A stretch of 64,000 nucleotides of DNA, taken from positions 2,529,501-2,593,500 of the forward strand of contig SMMW01000145.1 of assembly GCA_004794655.1 (NCBI GenBank), in the 5' to 3' direction. Positions 1 through 13,237 of this stretch are shown here, piece after piece. This DNA comes from Marisa cornuarietis. Its lineage: Eukaryota > Mollusca > Gastropoda > Architaenioglossa > Ampullariidae. A model generated the notes under the pieces. The model saw only the letters and a program-made list of their open reading frames with translations, had not been told where the DNA came from and searched no databases. Position 1 is the stretch's first letter. The number at the start of each line of letters is the position of its first letter. The translations under genes and the position numbers were made by a program.

Positions 1-60
1 CGCCTACCCTAAAACCTCAACACTAACGCAACACACGCCCGCATCAACTTTAAAACTTAA
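1..60. other. window edge, decayed array flank
   Basis: Resembles decayed units of the array that follows (ACACACGCC...AACTTAA), so the array may begin off the left edge. Confidence 0.4.
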
Positions 61-3000
61 TGGCGACACACGCCTACAATATCCTAAACAACCACAGTGA
101 CGACACACGCCTACAATATCCTAAACAACTATACAGTGGCGACACACGCCTACAATATCCTAAACAACTATATAGTGACGACACACACCTACAACATCCT
201 AAACAACCACAGTGGCGACAATATCCTAAACAACTACAGTGGCGACACACACCTACAATATCCTAAACAACTATATAGTGGCGACACACACCTACAATAT
301 CCTAAACAACTACAGTGGCGACACACGCCTACAATATCCTAAACAACTATATAGTGGCGACACACACCTACAATATCCTAAACAACTATATAGTGACGAC
401 ACACACCTACAATATCCTAAACAACTATATAGTGACGACACACACCTACAATATCCTAAACAACTATATAGTGACGACACACACCTACAATATCCTAAAC
501 AACTATATAGTGACGACACACACCTACAATATCCTAAACAACTATATAGTGACGACACACACCTACAATATCCTAAACAACTATACAGTGGCGACACACG
601 CCTACAATATCCTAAACAACTATATAGTGACAACACACACCTACAATATATTAAACAACTATATATTGGCGACACACACCTACAATATCCTAAATATCCT
701 AAACAACTATATAGTGACGACACACGCCTACAATATATTAAACAACTATATAGTGGCGACACACACCTACAATATATTAAACAACTATATAGTGACGACA
801 CACACCTACAATATATTAAACAACTATATATTGGCGACACACGCCTACAATATCCTAAAAAACTATATAGTGACGACACACACCTACAATATCCTAAACA
901 ACTATAAAGTGACGACACACGCCTACAATATCCTAAACAACTATATAGTGACGACACACACCTACAATATCCTAAACAACTATATAGTGACGACACACAC
1001 CTACAATATATTAAACAACTATATAGTGACGACACACGCCTACAATATCCTAAACAACTATATAGTGACGGCACACACCTACAATATCCTAAACAACTAT
1101 ATAGTGACGACACACACCTACAATATCCTAAACAACTATATAGTGACGACACACACCTACAATATCCTAAACAACCACAGTGACGACACACACCTACAAT
1201 ATCCTAAACAACTATACAGTTGCGACACACCTACAGTATCCTAAACAACCACAGTGACGACACACACCTACAATATCCTAAACAACTATATAGTGACGAC
1301 ACACACCTACAATATCCTAAACAATCACAGTGACGACACACACCTACAATATCCTAAACAATCACGGTGACGACACACACCTACAATATCCTAAACAACT
1401 ATATAGTGACGACACACACCTACAATATCCTAAACAACTACAGTAGCGACGCACGCCTACAATATCCTAAACAACTACAGTGGCGACACACACCTACAAT
1501 ATCCTAAACAACTACAGTAGCGACACACTCCTACAATTTCCTAAACAACTACAGTAGCGACACACGCCTACAATATCCTAAACAACTACAGTAGCGACAC
1601 ACGCCTACAATATCCTAAACAACTATATAGTGGCGACACACGCCTAACATATCCTAAACAACTATATAGTGGCGACACACGCCTACAATATCCTAAACAA
1701 CTATAAAGTGACGACACACACCTACAATATCCTAAACAACTATATAGTGGCGACACACGCCTACAATATCCTAAACAACTATATAGTGACGACACACACC
1801 TACAATATCCTAAACAACCACAGTGGCGACACACGCCTACAATATCCTAAACAACTACAGTAGCGACACACACCTACAATATCCTAAACAACTACAGTGG
1901 TGACACACACCTACAATGTCTCAAACAACTATATGGTGGTGACACACCTACAATATCCTAAACAACTATATAGTGACGACACACACCTTTAATATCCTAA
2001 ACAACCACAGTGACGACACACACCTACAATATCCTAAACAACCACAGTGACGACACACACCTACAATATCCTAAACAACTATATAGTGACGACACACGCC
2101 TACAATATCCTAAACAACCACAGTGACGACACACACCTACAATATCCTAAACAACTATATAGTGGCGACACACGCCTACAATATCCTAAACAACTATACA
2201 GTGGCGACACACGCCTACAATATCCTAAACAACTATATAGTGACGAAACACACCTACAATATCCTAAACAACTATATAGTGGCGACACACGCCTACAATA
2301 TCCTAAACAACTATATAGTGACGACACACGCCTACAATATCCTAAACAACCACAGTGACGACACACACCTACAATATCCTAAACAACTATATAGTGGCGA
2401 CACACACCTACAATATCCTAAACAACTATATAGTGGCGACACACACCTACAATATCCTAAACAACTACAGTGGTGACACACACCTACAATATCCTAAACA
2501 ACTATATAGTGACGACACACGCCTACAATATCCTAAACAATTACAGTGACGACACACACCTACAATATCCTAAACAACTATATAGTGGCGACACACACCT
2601 ACAATATCCTTAACAACTATATAGTGACGACACACACCTACAATATCCTAAACAACTATATAGTGGCGACATACACCTACAATATCCTCAACAACTATAT
2701 AGTGACGACACACACCTACAATATCCTAAACAACTATATAGTGGCGACACACACCTACAATATCCTAAACAACTACAGAGACGACACACGCCTACAATAT
2801 CCTAAACAACTATATAGTGGCGACACACACCTACAATATCCTAAACAACTACAGTGGTGACACACACCTACAATGTCTCAAACAACTATATAGTGATGAC
2901 ACACACCTACAATATCCTAAACAACTATATAGTGACGACACACGCCTACAATATCCTAAACAACTATTAAGTGGCGACACACGCCTACAATATCCTAAAC

Positions 3001-4470
3001 AACTATACAGTGGCGACACACACCTACAATATCCTAAACAACTATATAGTGACGACACACACCTACAACATCCTAAACAACTATATAGTGACGACACACA
3101 CCTACAATATCCTAAACAACTATATAGTGGCGACACACGCCTACAATATCCTAAACAACTATACAGTGGCGACACACACCTACAATATCCTAAACAACTA
3201 TATAGTGGCGACACACGCCTACAATATCCTAAACAACTATATAGTGACGACACACACCTACAATATCCTAAACAACTATATAGTGGCGACACACACCTAC
3301 AATATCCTAAACAACTATATAGTGACGACACACACCTACAATATATTAAACAACTATATAGTGACGACACACACCTACAATATATTAAACAACTATATAG
3401 TGACGACACACACCTACAATATCCTAAACAACTATATAGTGACGACACACGCCTACAATATCCTAAACAACTATATAGTGACGAAACATACCTACAATAT
3501 CCTAAACAACTATATAGTGACGACACACACCTGCAATATATTAAACAACTATATAGTGACGACACACACCTACAATATCCTAAACAACTATATAGTGACG
3601 ACACACGCCTACAATATATTAAACAACTATATAGTGGCGACACACACCTACAATATCCTAAACAACTATATAGTGACGACACACACCTACAATATATTAA
3701 ACAACTATATAGTGACGACACACACCTACAATATCCTAAACAACTATATAGTGACGACACACACCTACAATATCCTAAACAACTATATAGTGACGACACA
3801 CACCTACAATATCCTAAACAACTATATAGTGACGACACACACCTACAATATATTAAACAACTATATAGTGACGACACACACCTACAATATATTAAACAAC
3901 TATATAGTGACGACACACACCTACAATATCCTAAACAACTATATAGTGACGACACACGCCTACAATATATTAAACAACTATATAGTGGCGACACACACCT
4001 ACAATATCCTAAACAACTATATAGTGACGACACACACCTACAATATATTAAACAACTATATAGTGACGACACACACCTACAATATCCTAAACAACTATAT
4101 AGTGACGACACACACCTACAATATCCTAAACAACTATATAGTGACGACACACACCTACAATATCCTAAACAACTATATAGTGACGACACACACCTACAAT
4201 ATATTAAACAACTATATAGTGACGACACACACCTACAATATATTAAACAACTATATAGTGACGACACACACCTACAATATCCTAAACAACTATATAGTGA
4301 CGACACACACCTACAATATATTAAACAACTATATAGTGACGACACACACCTACAATATATTAAACATCTATATAGTGACGACACACACCTACAATATATT
4401 AAACAACTATATAGTGACGACACACACCTACAATATATTAAACAACTATATAGTGACGACACACACCTAA
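61..4470. repeat. 39-bp minisatellite, >110 copies
   Basis: Unit of 39 bp with core CCTACAATATCCTAAACAAC followed by TATATAGTGRCGACACAC. Copies of 37 bp (CCACAGTG or CTACAGTG instead of CTATATAGTG) are common before about 2.9 kb; from there to the end 39-bp units prevail and CCTAAA alternates with ATTAAA. Because 39 is 13 codons, open frames run through it on both strands (for example 2817-4628 plus, 2849-4462 minus); these are not taken as genes. Confidence 0.98.
3601..4302. repeat. 351-bp higher-order repeat, two copies
   Basis: Nine 39-bp units with the same order of CCT/ATT and CGCC/CACC variants occur at 3601-3951 and again at 3952-4302, apparently identical by eye. This marks a recent segmental duplication within the array. 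Confidence 0.85.
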
Positions 4471-4763
4471 ATTACTCTAACCTACTCCTTCTCTCTCTTT
4501 CAACGATCACACTAACTTTACGCATGCGCTCTCCTTCTCGAACATTTCTGACATCACCGCTTGCGTCATTCATCCAGACTTGCGTCATTCACCGAGGCTC
4601 ACGTCATTCACACTCACGTGCTCGCTAGGACTGACCTTGACCCACTAAAACGTTTCATTCGTAACAGTTATCCTGCCAGAAAGAAGAGTAACCAGGCAGA
4701 GTATCAGTCACGTGTGTGGCTGCTCGGCTCTCTTCACGTCATAGGGACTGCAAACGGCATTAA
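4471..4763. other. unique spacer
   Basis: No gene seen. Three close copies of CGTCATTCA occur at 4560-4612. Confidence 0.6.
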
Positions 4764-5941
4764 TGGTCTCGTGCCATTCAGTCACTGTCAATGTTGTTAC
4801 ACATGTATTACAGTATATATATATATAAACACACACGGGGCCCAGGGCTTGTCTTGTGCCATTCAGTCACTGTGAAGATTGTTACACATGTATTACAGTA
4901 TATATATATATACACACACACGGGGCCCAGGGCTTGTCTCGTGCTATTCAGTCACTGTGAATGTTGTTACACATGTATTACAGTATATATATATATATAC
5001 ACACACACGGGGCCCAGGGCTTGTCTCGTGCTATTCAGTCACTGTGAAGATTGTTACACATGTATTACAGTATATATATATATATACACACACACGGGGC
5101 CCAGGGCTTGTCTCGTGCTTTTCAGTCACTGTGAAGATTGTTACACATGTATTACAGTATATATATATATACACACACACGGGGCCCAGGGCTTGTCTTG
5201 TGCTATTCAGTCACTGTGAATGTTGTTACACATGTATTACAGTATATATATATATATACACACACACGGGGCCCAGGGCTTGTCTTGTGCTTTTCAGTCA
5301 CTGTGAAGATTGTTACACATGTATTACAGTATATATATATATACACACACACGGGGCCCAGGGCTTGTCTTGTGCTTTCAGTCACTGTGAATGTTTTGTT
5401 ACACATGTATTACAGTATATATATATATATATACACACACACGGGGCCCAGGGCTTGTCTTGTGCTTTTCAGTCACTGTGAAGATTGTTACACATGTATT
5501 ACAGTATATATATATATACACACACACGGGGCCCAGGGCTTGTCTTGTGCCATTCAGTCACTGTGAATGTTTTGTTACACATGTATTACAATATATATAT
5601 ATATATATACACACACACAGGGCCCAGGGCTTGTCTTGTGCCATTCAGTCACTGTGAATGTTTTGTTACACATGTATTACAATATATATATATATACACA
5701 CACACAGGGCCCAGGGCTTGTCTTGTGCTACTCAGTCACTGTGAAGATTGTTACACATGTATTACAGTATATATATATATACACACACGGGGCCCAGGGC
5801 TTGTCTTGTGCCATTCAGTCACTGTGAATGTTTTGTTACACATGTATTACAATATATATATATATACACACACACAGGGCCCAGGGCTTGTCTTGTGCTA
5901 TTCAGTCACTGTGAAGATTGTTACACATGTATTACAGTATA

Positions 5942-5952
<11 letters not shown>
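4764..5952. repeat. 84-91-bp minisatellite with nested (TA)n(CA)n, ~14 copies
   Basis: Each unit has TTCAGTCACTGTGAA, TTACACATGTATTACA, a TA run of varying length, a short CA run and GGGGCCCAGGGCTTGTCT. Length variation lies mainly in the TA tract. Units with GAAGATTG and GAATGTTG or GAATGTTTTG alternate irregularly. Confidence 0.97.
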
Positions 5953-5974
<22 letters not shown>

Positions 5975-6225
5975 GTGAGCTTTTATAGCGCAGTTCCCCA
6001 GCAAAAACCAGGCTCACCGCGCTTGACAAAGAAAAATATGTCAACAAGAAAAGAGAGAAAAGTGCCCTTGAAGCAACCAGCAAAAAATTAAAATTCATAA
6101 GGGTAATTTCAACACACACGTGGACAAATAGACACACGGACACGTCAACATGAATAGAAACATACATAGGTTTCTCTACATCGTTTCACATGTACAGATA
6201 ACTTTTCTCACACATGCACATGCTT
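5950..6225 (-). mobile_element. SINE/non-LTR-like insertion with (ATT)n tail
   Basis: Read on the minus strand, it ends TCAAGCGCGGTGAGC...GCGCTATAAAAGCTCAC followed by about nine ATT units. Many animal SINE/LINE families end with an AAGCGC...GCGCTATAAA(T/A) tail plus a trinucleotide repeat. It sits in the TA tract of the last 4.8-5.9 kb unit, whose remaining half (TATATACACACACACGGGGCCCAGG) resumes at 6226. The 5' head is not recognised. Confidence 0.6.
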
Positions 6226-6252
6226 ATATATATACACACACACGGGGCCCAG
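6226..6252. repeat. displaced half-unit of the 4.8-5.9 kb array
   Basis: TA run, CA run and GGGGCCCAGG as in the array, separated from it by the SINE-like insertion. Confidence 0.85.
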
Positions 6253-6290
6253 GATGAAACATAGACAATGAACAATATCATCAGGACCCT

Positions 6291-7010
6291 AACGCCAGTG
6301 TTGGTCTTTGGTCTTGTAACGATATTGTAACACGAGTGTTGGTCTTTGGTCTTGTAACGATATTGTAACGCGAGTGTTGGTCTTTGCTTTTGTGACGACA
6401 TTGTAACACGAGTGTTGGTCTTTGGTCTTGTAACGATATTGTAACACGAGTGTTGGTCTTTGGTCTTGTAACGATATTGTAACACGAGTGTTGGTCTTTG
6501 GTCTTGTAACGATATTGTAACGCGAGTGTTGGTCTTTGGTCTTGTAACAACATTGTAACACGAGTGTTGGTCTTTGGTCTTGTAACGATATTGTAACACG
6601 AGTGTTGGTCTTTGGTCTTGTAACGATATTGTAACGCGAGTGTTGGTCTTTGGTCTTGTAACAACATTGTAACACGAGTGTTGGTCTTTGGTCTTGTGAC
6701 GACATTGTAACACGAGTGTTGGTCTTTGGTCTTGTAACGATATTGTAACACGAGTGTTGGTCTTTGGTCTTTTGACGACATTGTAACACGAGTGTTGGTC
6801 TTGTAACGTTACTGTAACACGAGTGTTAGTCTGGTAACGCTACTGTAACACGAGTGTAGGTCTTTAGTCTTGTAACGATATTGTAACACGAGTGTTAGTC
6901 TTGTAGCGTTGCTGTAACACGAGTGTTAATCTTGTTACACTACTGTAACACGAGTGTTGGTCTTGTAACGTTACTGTAATATATGTGTTAGTTTTGTAAC
7001 GCTACTGTAA
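6291..7010. repeat. 38-bp minisatellite with decayed end
   Basis: About 13 copies of a 38-bp unit, core ACACGAGTGTTGGTCTTTGG then TCTTGTAACGATATTGTA, to about 6785; then shorter, diverged copies (GTAACACGAGTGTTRGTCTTGTAACG) to about 7010. Confidence 0.95.
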
Positions 7011-7184
7011 CATGAGGGCGTTATATAGACTTGCAGGTCTGTAGCACTACTATGTAACATCACTTTAACATCGCAGCCTTAGTCAGTTCTGTAGCACTAC
7101 TATGACAATGGAGCGTTACAAACTCATGTATCGCTACTGTAACACTGTCAGACAATAAAAACTACAGAGTCGGGGTGAACACTG
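7011..7184. other. short decayed repeats
   Basis: GTAGCACTACTATG occurs twice (7041, 7091) and ACTGTAACA-like words recur. No gene. Confidence 0.5.
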
Positions 7185-7935
7185 CTCTGGCAGCCAAGAT
7201 GGCAGCATAACTTTGCTCTCCCATTTGTTCAGCAAAACTTCTATTTTCAAATGTTTCGAGCTACAAAATTACAAAAAGAAGAAAAGATCTGATGACAAAA
7301 GCGAAGAAAGCCTTCGAATAGACGGTGACGACATCCCGCATTCTTTCAAGTCCATTAAGAGTCATTTGACTCCTGTACAGCAGTACAGCAGTACAGCAGC
7401 AACCAGGACACAGCCAGTACTGAATGAGATGGATAACAGGCTACCCCAACCCTCAGCAGCCGCGACAATGGCACATGATGAGCTGGCGGCAACAGAAACT
7501 GGACAGACGGGTGAGAGAGGTATGGCTTCTGCCAGTAGTCTGCTGAATCAAGTAACTGACTCCTCTAACGACATCTCGACTATCGACCTCAAGATAACAT
7601 TGTGTGAAATGTCCAAACAAATAAAAGGAATAAAAGGAATGTCTGCTTCCATTCTTGGACCTGGGATGGGGGCGAATTTCAATCTGAAAGCAGAGAATGA
7701 GAAAGTGAAAGCTGAATTAGAGAAGTGGAAGAAAGCACAGCAACATTGTGAATATACAACACATGAGGCAACATTTCTAGCCTCGTAATCAATCAGGTTA
7801 ATGACATGGAGCAATTAGACGACAGAACGAGAGCCGTGTGCTGAGGATGACAGCACAGAGAGAAATGAAAGGTGAGAAGACAAAGTGTGGAAAATCCTTC
7901 GGGATAAGCTTCAGTTGCAGGGACAAGCAGAATAT
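7185..7935 (+). pseudogene. LINE ORF1-like fragment, frameshifted
   Basis: ORF 7213-7788 (191 residues) is Lys/Glu-rich with a coiled-coil-like end (LKAENEKVKAELEKWKKAQ). After its stop the theme continues in other frames: NQVNDMEQLDDRTRAV in frame 3 (from 7791) and EDKVWKILRDKLQLQGQ in frame 1 (7876-7926). This layout (coiled coil, then a VNDxEQ...R segment, then a globular part) resembles ORF1 of non-LTR retrotransposons. CCAAGATGGCAGC (7193-7205) just before it recalls the YY1-type motif at the start of some LINEs. The homology breaks off at the next tandem array, so ORF2 is missing. Element type is inferred. Confidence 0.5.
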
Positions 7936-7937
7936 AT

Positions 7938-8757
7938 TACTGTAACTTGTGGTTAACAGCACTGGTTAGTAACACTGCTGTAACACTACTGTAACACTAA
8001 TATACTACTGTAACTTAGCCCTGTGGTTCACAGCACTTGTTAGTAACACTACTGTAACACTGATATTTCTGTAACTTGTGGTTAACAGCACTTGTTAGTA
8101 ACACTGCTGTAACACTACTGTAACACTAATATACTACTGTAACTTAGCCCTGTGGTTCACAGCACTGGTTAGTAACACTACTGTAACACTAATATATTAC
8201 TGTAACTTAGCCCTGTTGTTCACAGCACTGGTTAGTAACGCTGCTGTAACACTACTGTAACACTAATATACTACTGTAACTTAGCCCTGTGGTTCACAGC
8301 ACTGGTTAGTACCACTACTGTAACACTACTGTAACACTCATATATTACTGTAACTTAGCCCTGTGGTTAACAGCACTGGTTAGTAACACTACTGTAACAC
8401 TACTGTAACACTCATATATTACTGTAACTTAGCCCTGTGGTTAACAGCACTGGTTAGTAACACTACTGTAACACTACTATATTACTGTAACTTAGCCCTG
8501 TGGTTCACAGCACTGGTTAGTAACGCTGCTGTAACACTACTGTAACACTAATATATTACTGTAACTTAGCCCTGTTGTTCACAGCACTGGTTAGTAACGC
8601 TGCTGTAACACGACTGTAACACTAATATATTACTGTAACTTAGCCCTGTGGTTCACAGCACTGGTTAGTAACACGACTGTAACACTACTATATTACTGTA
8701 ACTTAGCCCTGTGGTTCACAGCACTGGTAAGTAACACTGCTGTAACACTACTGTAAC
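7938..8757. repeat. ~75-bp minisatellite with nested CTACTGTAACA
   Basis: About eleven units built from ACTGTAACTTAGCCCTGTGG, TTCACAGCACTGGTTAGTAA and one to three copies of CACTACTGTAA. Length varies through gain or loss of the inner motif. Confidence 0.93.
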
Positions 8758-9265
8758 AGTTGTATCCGTGCTCTGTGCACTCAGCAGCGAGTCAGTGAGC
8801 AGCAGGTGCCGTGAGGTGGGGAAGCCCCTGACAATGTACTCACTGGCCGCTTCCTGTGGGGGCGGTTGTTGTGACGCTGACCCCATTACGCAGTTACCTG
8901 TACACCGTGTGTGCGCCTCACTTTCAGCGCTCACTCTAGTCGCCGTGAAATCTTCACCACTGCACCTTGTAACCTGCCACCTACCCGGACTTTGCTGTAA
9001 TATTGTCCTCTGTCATAATTCTCGAGGGTATTAAGTGCGTGCTGTTCTCTTTCTCTCTCGCTTCCATGTGCATGCGAGGATCCACACGTGCGTGTAATCG
9101 CGTCTGATATAATTGAAAGTAACGGGCTTTTTGAATTTGAAATACAAATGTAAACAGATACAGTTTAGAGTACAAGGACCCTGTGAAACACAAGTCAGCA
9201 TGTAGCACAGTGATGTCAACAGTAATGGGGAGCAAACAGCTGGAAACTGACTGTTGAAGACGACC
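8758..9265. other. unique spacer
   Basis: No gene recognised; short open frames on both strands lack any motif. A GGGGGCGG box lies at about 8859. Confidence 0.5.
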
Positions 9266-9455
9266 TTGCTCGCACACACGCACACACGCACACACGCGCA
9301 CACTCAAACACGCACGCACACTCAAACGTGCACACACGTACACTCAAACACGCACGCATATTCAAAACACACGCGCGCGCGCACTCAAACACTCACACGT
9401 GCACACTCAAACACTCACACATTCAAACACGCACACGCGCGCGCACTGAAGCACG
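9266..9455. repeat. CA-rich complex microsatellite
   Basis: CACACGCACACTCAAA-type words repeated irregularly. Confidence 0.9.
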
Positions 9456-10476
9456 CACACCTGCTGGGATGAGGCTGAAGTTCGCAAAGGAGTGATAATT
9501 GACAAAAGTGTCGAGCAAGCCGCCAATGAGGAGGAAAGGTGATGTTGCCGAGGGTTGCTGAGGGCAACCAGGCGGGTGATGTACGCTACATCAGCATGAG
9601 CCTACTTTTAGGTTTGGGCCCCGGGGGCAGCCACCCTGCCACTCCGCTGCGGGCGAAATAAAAATCACTTACGATCGGTGCCCTGAGTGTAAGGGACCAA
9701 CCTCGACTACCAACACCGGTAGTTAAGGTAAGAGTTAGTGTTAAGTCAATGCAACCATAACCCCATAACCCTAACAATCTAACCTCTAACCCCGACTACA
9801 AACACCTGCAGTGCTAGTTACTGACCGACCTCTGGGTGGGGCGGTAGGACCGATGTGGCGATAAGCGGGTAGGTACGACGAGTGTATATCGGGGTATTGG
9901 CAAGACCGTGACGGATAATGTCACACGGATTATTGCGAGTAGCTGGACGGGGATCAAGCAGATTCGGGCAGGGGGTGGCGGGTACATGCTGGAGCAGTGA
10001 CCCACCCCCATCTCACTACGTTACAAAAACATCACACACACACACACACACACACCGACTGACCCAAAGACAATGAACTATGTACACTACCTGCTTAAAT
10101 GTCCCTAGCACTACGATACCCGGGTATGTGCATAGCGGGTATGTCATCCGAGATAGAGATCATGAAAACAACACTTGAGCAACAAGTGCAAACGTCTAAC
10201 ACAAGAGACGACAGCCACAGTAGTGTAGTGTAGTGTAGTGTCAGAACATGTATAAGACAACAAGAAAACGTCTTTTACAAATATTTCCCAGCATTTTTGT
10301 TACACGGGGTAAATATGCCATCAAGTGTATTATTACTTCATACAGGGTACAGTATGACATCACACACAGTACACAAGACGGGTGTCTCGTGTCATCTGCA
10401 TTACGTGCACTTAATGACCTGATAAAATGTCATATCCACCTCGTGTACAAGGACAGTATAGTGTACATTAAACCTC
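9456..10476. other. unique stretch, no gene recognised
   Basis: Contains a CTAACC/CCATAACCC-rich patch (9745-9800) that weakly resembles degenerate telomere-type sequence, a short (AC)n at 10031-10052 and GTAGT repeats at 10218-10240. No exon supported. Confidence 0.5.
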
Positions 10477-12180
10477 CTCACCTGGTGTGTAGACCACTCA
10501 ATGTTCAGTTGTACACTAACTTTAGTGTCGTATACATAGTGTACACAAGTATTATACTGACTGTACACTTAAGACCCTCACCTGGTGTGTAGACCACTCA
10601 ATGTTCAGTTGTACACTAACTTTAGTGTCGTATACATAGTGTACACAAGTATTATACTGACTGTACACTTAAGACCCTCACCTGGTGTGTAGACCACTCA
10701 ATGTTCAGTTGTACACTAACTTTAGTGTCTAACCCATAGTGTACACAAGTATTATACTGACTGTACACTTAAGACCCTCACCTGGTGTGTAGACCACTCA
10801 ATGTTCAGTTGTACACTAACTTTAGTGTCGTATACATAGTGTACACAAGTATTATACTGACTGTACACTTAAGACCCTCACCTGGTGTGTAGACCACTCA
10901 ATGTTCAGTTGTACACTAACTTTAGTGTCGTATACATAGTGTACACAAGTATTATACTGACCGTGCACTTAAGACCCTCACCTGGTGTGTAGACCATTCA
11001 ATGTTCAGTTGTACACTAACTTTAGTGTCGTATACATAGTGTACACAAGTATTATACTGACTGTACACTTAAGACCTTCACCTGGTGTGTAGACCACTCA
11101 ATGTTCAGTTGTACACTAACTTTAGTGTCGTATACATAGTGTACACAAGTATTATACTGACTGTACACTTAAGACCCTCACCTGGTGTGTAGACCACTCA
11201 ATGTTCAGTTGTACACTAACTTTAGTGTCGTATACATAGTGTACACAAGTATTATACTGACTGTACACTTAAGACCCTCACCTGGTGTGTAGACCACTCA
11301 ATGTTCAGTTGTACACTAACTTTAGTGTCGTATACATAGTGTACACAAGTATTATACTGACTGTGCACTTAAGACCCTCACCTGGTGTGTAGACCATTCA
11401 ATGTTCAGTTGTACACTAACTTTAGTGTCTAACCCATAGTGTACACAAGTATTATACTGACTGTACACTTAAGACCCTCACCTGGTGTGTAGACCACTCA
11501 ATGTTCAGTTGTACACTAACTTTAGTGTCGTATACATAGTGTACACAAGTATTATACTGACTGTACACTTAAGACCTTCACCTGGTGTGTAGACCACTCA
11601 ATGTTCAGTTGTACACTAACTTTAGTGTCGTATACATAGTGTACACAAGTATTATACTGACTGTACACTTAAGACCTTCACCTGGTGTGTAGACCACTCA
11701 ATGTTCAGTTGTACACTAACTTTAGTGTCGTATACATAGTGTACACAAGTATTATACTGACTGTGCACTTAAGACCTTCACCTGGTGTGTAGACCACTCA
11801 ATGTTCAGTTGTACACTAACTTTAGTGTCGTATACATAGTGTACACAAGTATTATACTGACTGTACACTTAAGACCTTCACCTGGTGTGTAGACCACTCA
11901 ATGTTCAGTTGTACACTAACTTTAGTGTCGTATACATAGTGTACACAAGTATTATACTGACTGTACACTTAAGACCCTCACCTGGTGTGTAGACCACTCA
12001 ATGTTCAGTTGTACACTAACTTTAGTGTCGTATACATAGTGTACACAAGTATTATACTGACTGTGCACTTAAGACCTTCACCTGGTGTGTAGACCACTCA
12101 ATGTTCAGTTGTACACTAACTTTAGTGTCGTATACATAGTGTACACAAGTATTATACTGACTGTGCACTTAAGACCCTCA
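10477..12180. repeat. exact 100-bp satellite-like array, 17 copies
   Basis: CCTGGTGTGTAGACCA recurs every 100 bases from 10481 to 12081 with no length change. Copies differ at a few sites: CACTCA/CATTCA, CGTATACA/CTAACCCA, CTGTACAC/CTGTGCAC, CCCTCA/CCTTCA. Each unit has a 9-bp inverted repeat, TGTACACTA...TAGTGTACA, and a small hairpin ACACTAA-CT-TTAGTGT. Confidence 0.98.
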
Positions 12181-12327
12181 GATGAGGGTTTCAACTGTCC
12201 AATGTGCACTTAGTGACCCCAGAAGCAGTGTCATAAACACAGTCTGCAGGACCAGCAAAACATTCACTGAGTAACCCAGTCACGTGGACTCAGGTAGGGA
12301 GTGAGCTAACAGACAGGTAACCCACAT
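12181..12327. other. unique spacer
   Basis: Nothing recognised. Confidence 0.5.
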
Positions 12328-12725
12328 ATTGCACCATGTGTCAGGTGTATATTGCACCATGTGTCCGGTGTAGCATAATCTGCACTTGATGACCCTCACA
12401 AATACTAGTAAGTAAACTAATATGCACCAAGTGTCAGGTGTATATTGCACCATGTGTCAGGTGTAAATTGCACCATGTGTCAGGTGTAAATTGCACCATG
12501 TGTCAGGTGTATATTGCACCATGTGTCAGGTGTATATTGCACCATGTGTCAGGTGTATATTGCACCATGTGTCAGGTGTAGCATAACCTGCACTTGATGA
12601 CCCTCACAAATACTAGTAGGTAAAATAATAAGCACCAAGTGTCAGGTGTATATTGCACCATGTGTCAGGTGTAGCATAACCTGCACTTGATGACCCTCAC
12701 AAATACTAGTAAGTAAACTAATAAG
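12328..12725. repeat. 23-24-bp minisatellite inside a larger repeat
   Basis: TTGCACCATGTGTCAGGTGT repeats about ten times. It is broken three times by a longer shared segment beginning GCATAAYCTGCACTTGATGA and ending AAATACTAGTARGTAAA. Confidence 0.92.
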
Positions 12726-13079
12726 TACTTGAAGGGAAAAAGACAAAGCTAATGGTAGCCCTATAGCCAGTCAGACGCTGGTAAGAGATGTCATATAGAA
12801 GCCACTTCTCTCGGAGGATGCTGAGTTCCTGTCTCTTCCCCCCACCCCTCCTATCTTACCCTCCTCAAAACCCCGGGTACCCATTCAAGAGCTGGGTCAA
12901 CTGGAGGAGCAACGCTGCGCTACCCGGGTATGGAACTGACAGGTGAGCGTGACTTGTCCACAAGAAGTGTGGCACTGACAGACTCCAAGAGAAAGTCCTG
13001 CACACAGCGGGCAAGTACCACGCCTACCTCAACATCACTCACCCACGTTCATCATTCATCCCTTGACTGCAAGCAGCTG
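12726..13079. other. spacer downstream of a LINE 3' end
   Basis: No open frame with motifs. It could include the 3' UTR of the minus-strand LINE fragment that follows. Confidence 0.4.
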
Positions 13080-13237
13080 ATCATCAGGTAACCCTGACGA
13101 CGGGTGCAGCCTGTTGGTGGGAGGAGGGGATGAGAGACCCGATTAGACGCAGCAGCTGAAGAGGGGCGTCACTCGGGATGGTCTTGAGGATGTTGAGCAG
13201 GTCGAGGTGGAGCGATCAGTCTACTCCTTCACGCCTA

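Noticed and set aside
2817..4628. 603-codon repeat protein and a 537-codon frame on the other strand
   Set aside because: A 39-bp unit (13 codons) keeps frames open on both strands at once, which is expected by arithmetic.
9254..9472. His/Thr and Cys/Val repeat proteins over CA/GT microsatellites (also 16.6, 25.4, 35.5, 41.9, 48.1 kb)
   Set aside because: Dinucleotide runs read in frame; not genes.
9745..9800. Telomere-like CCCTAA/CTAACC words
   Set aside because: Too few, irregular and isolated to be telomeric or interstitial telomere sequence.
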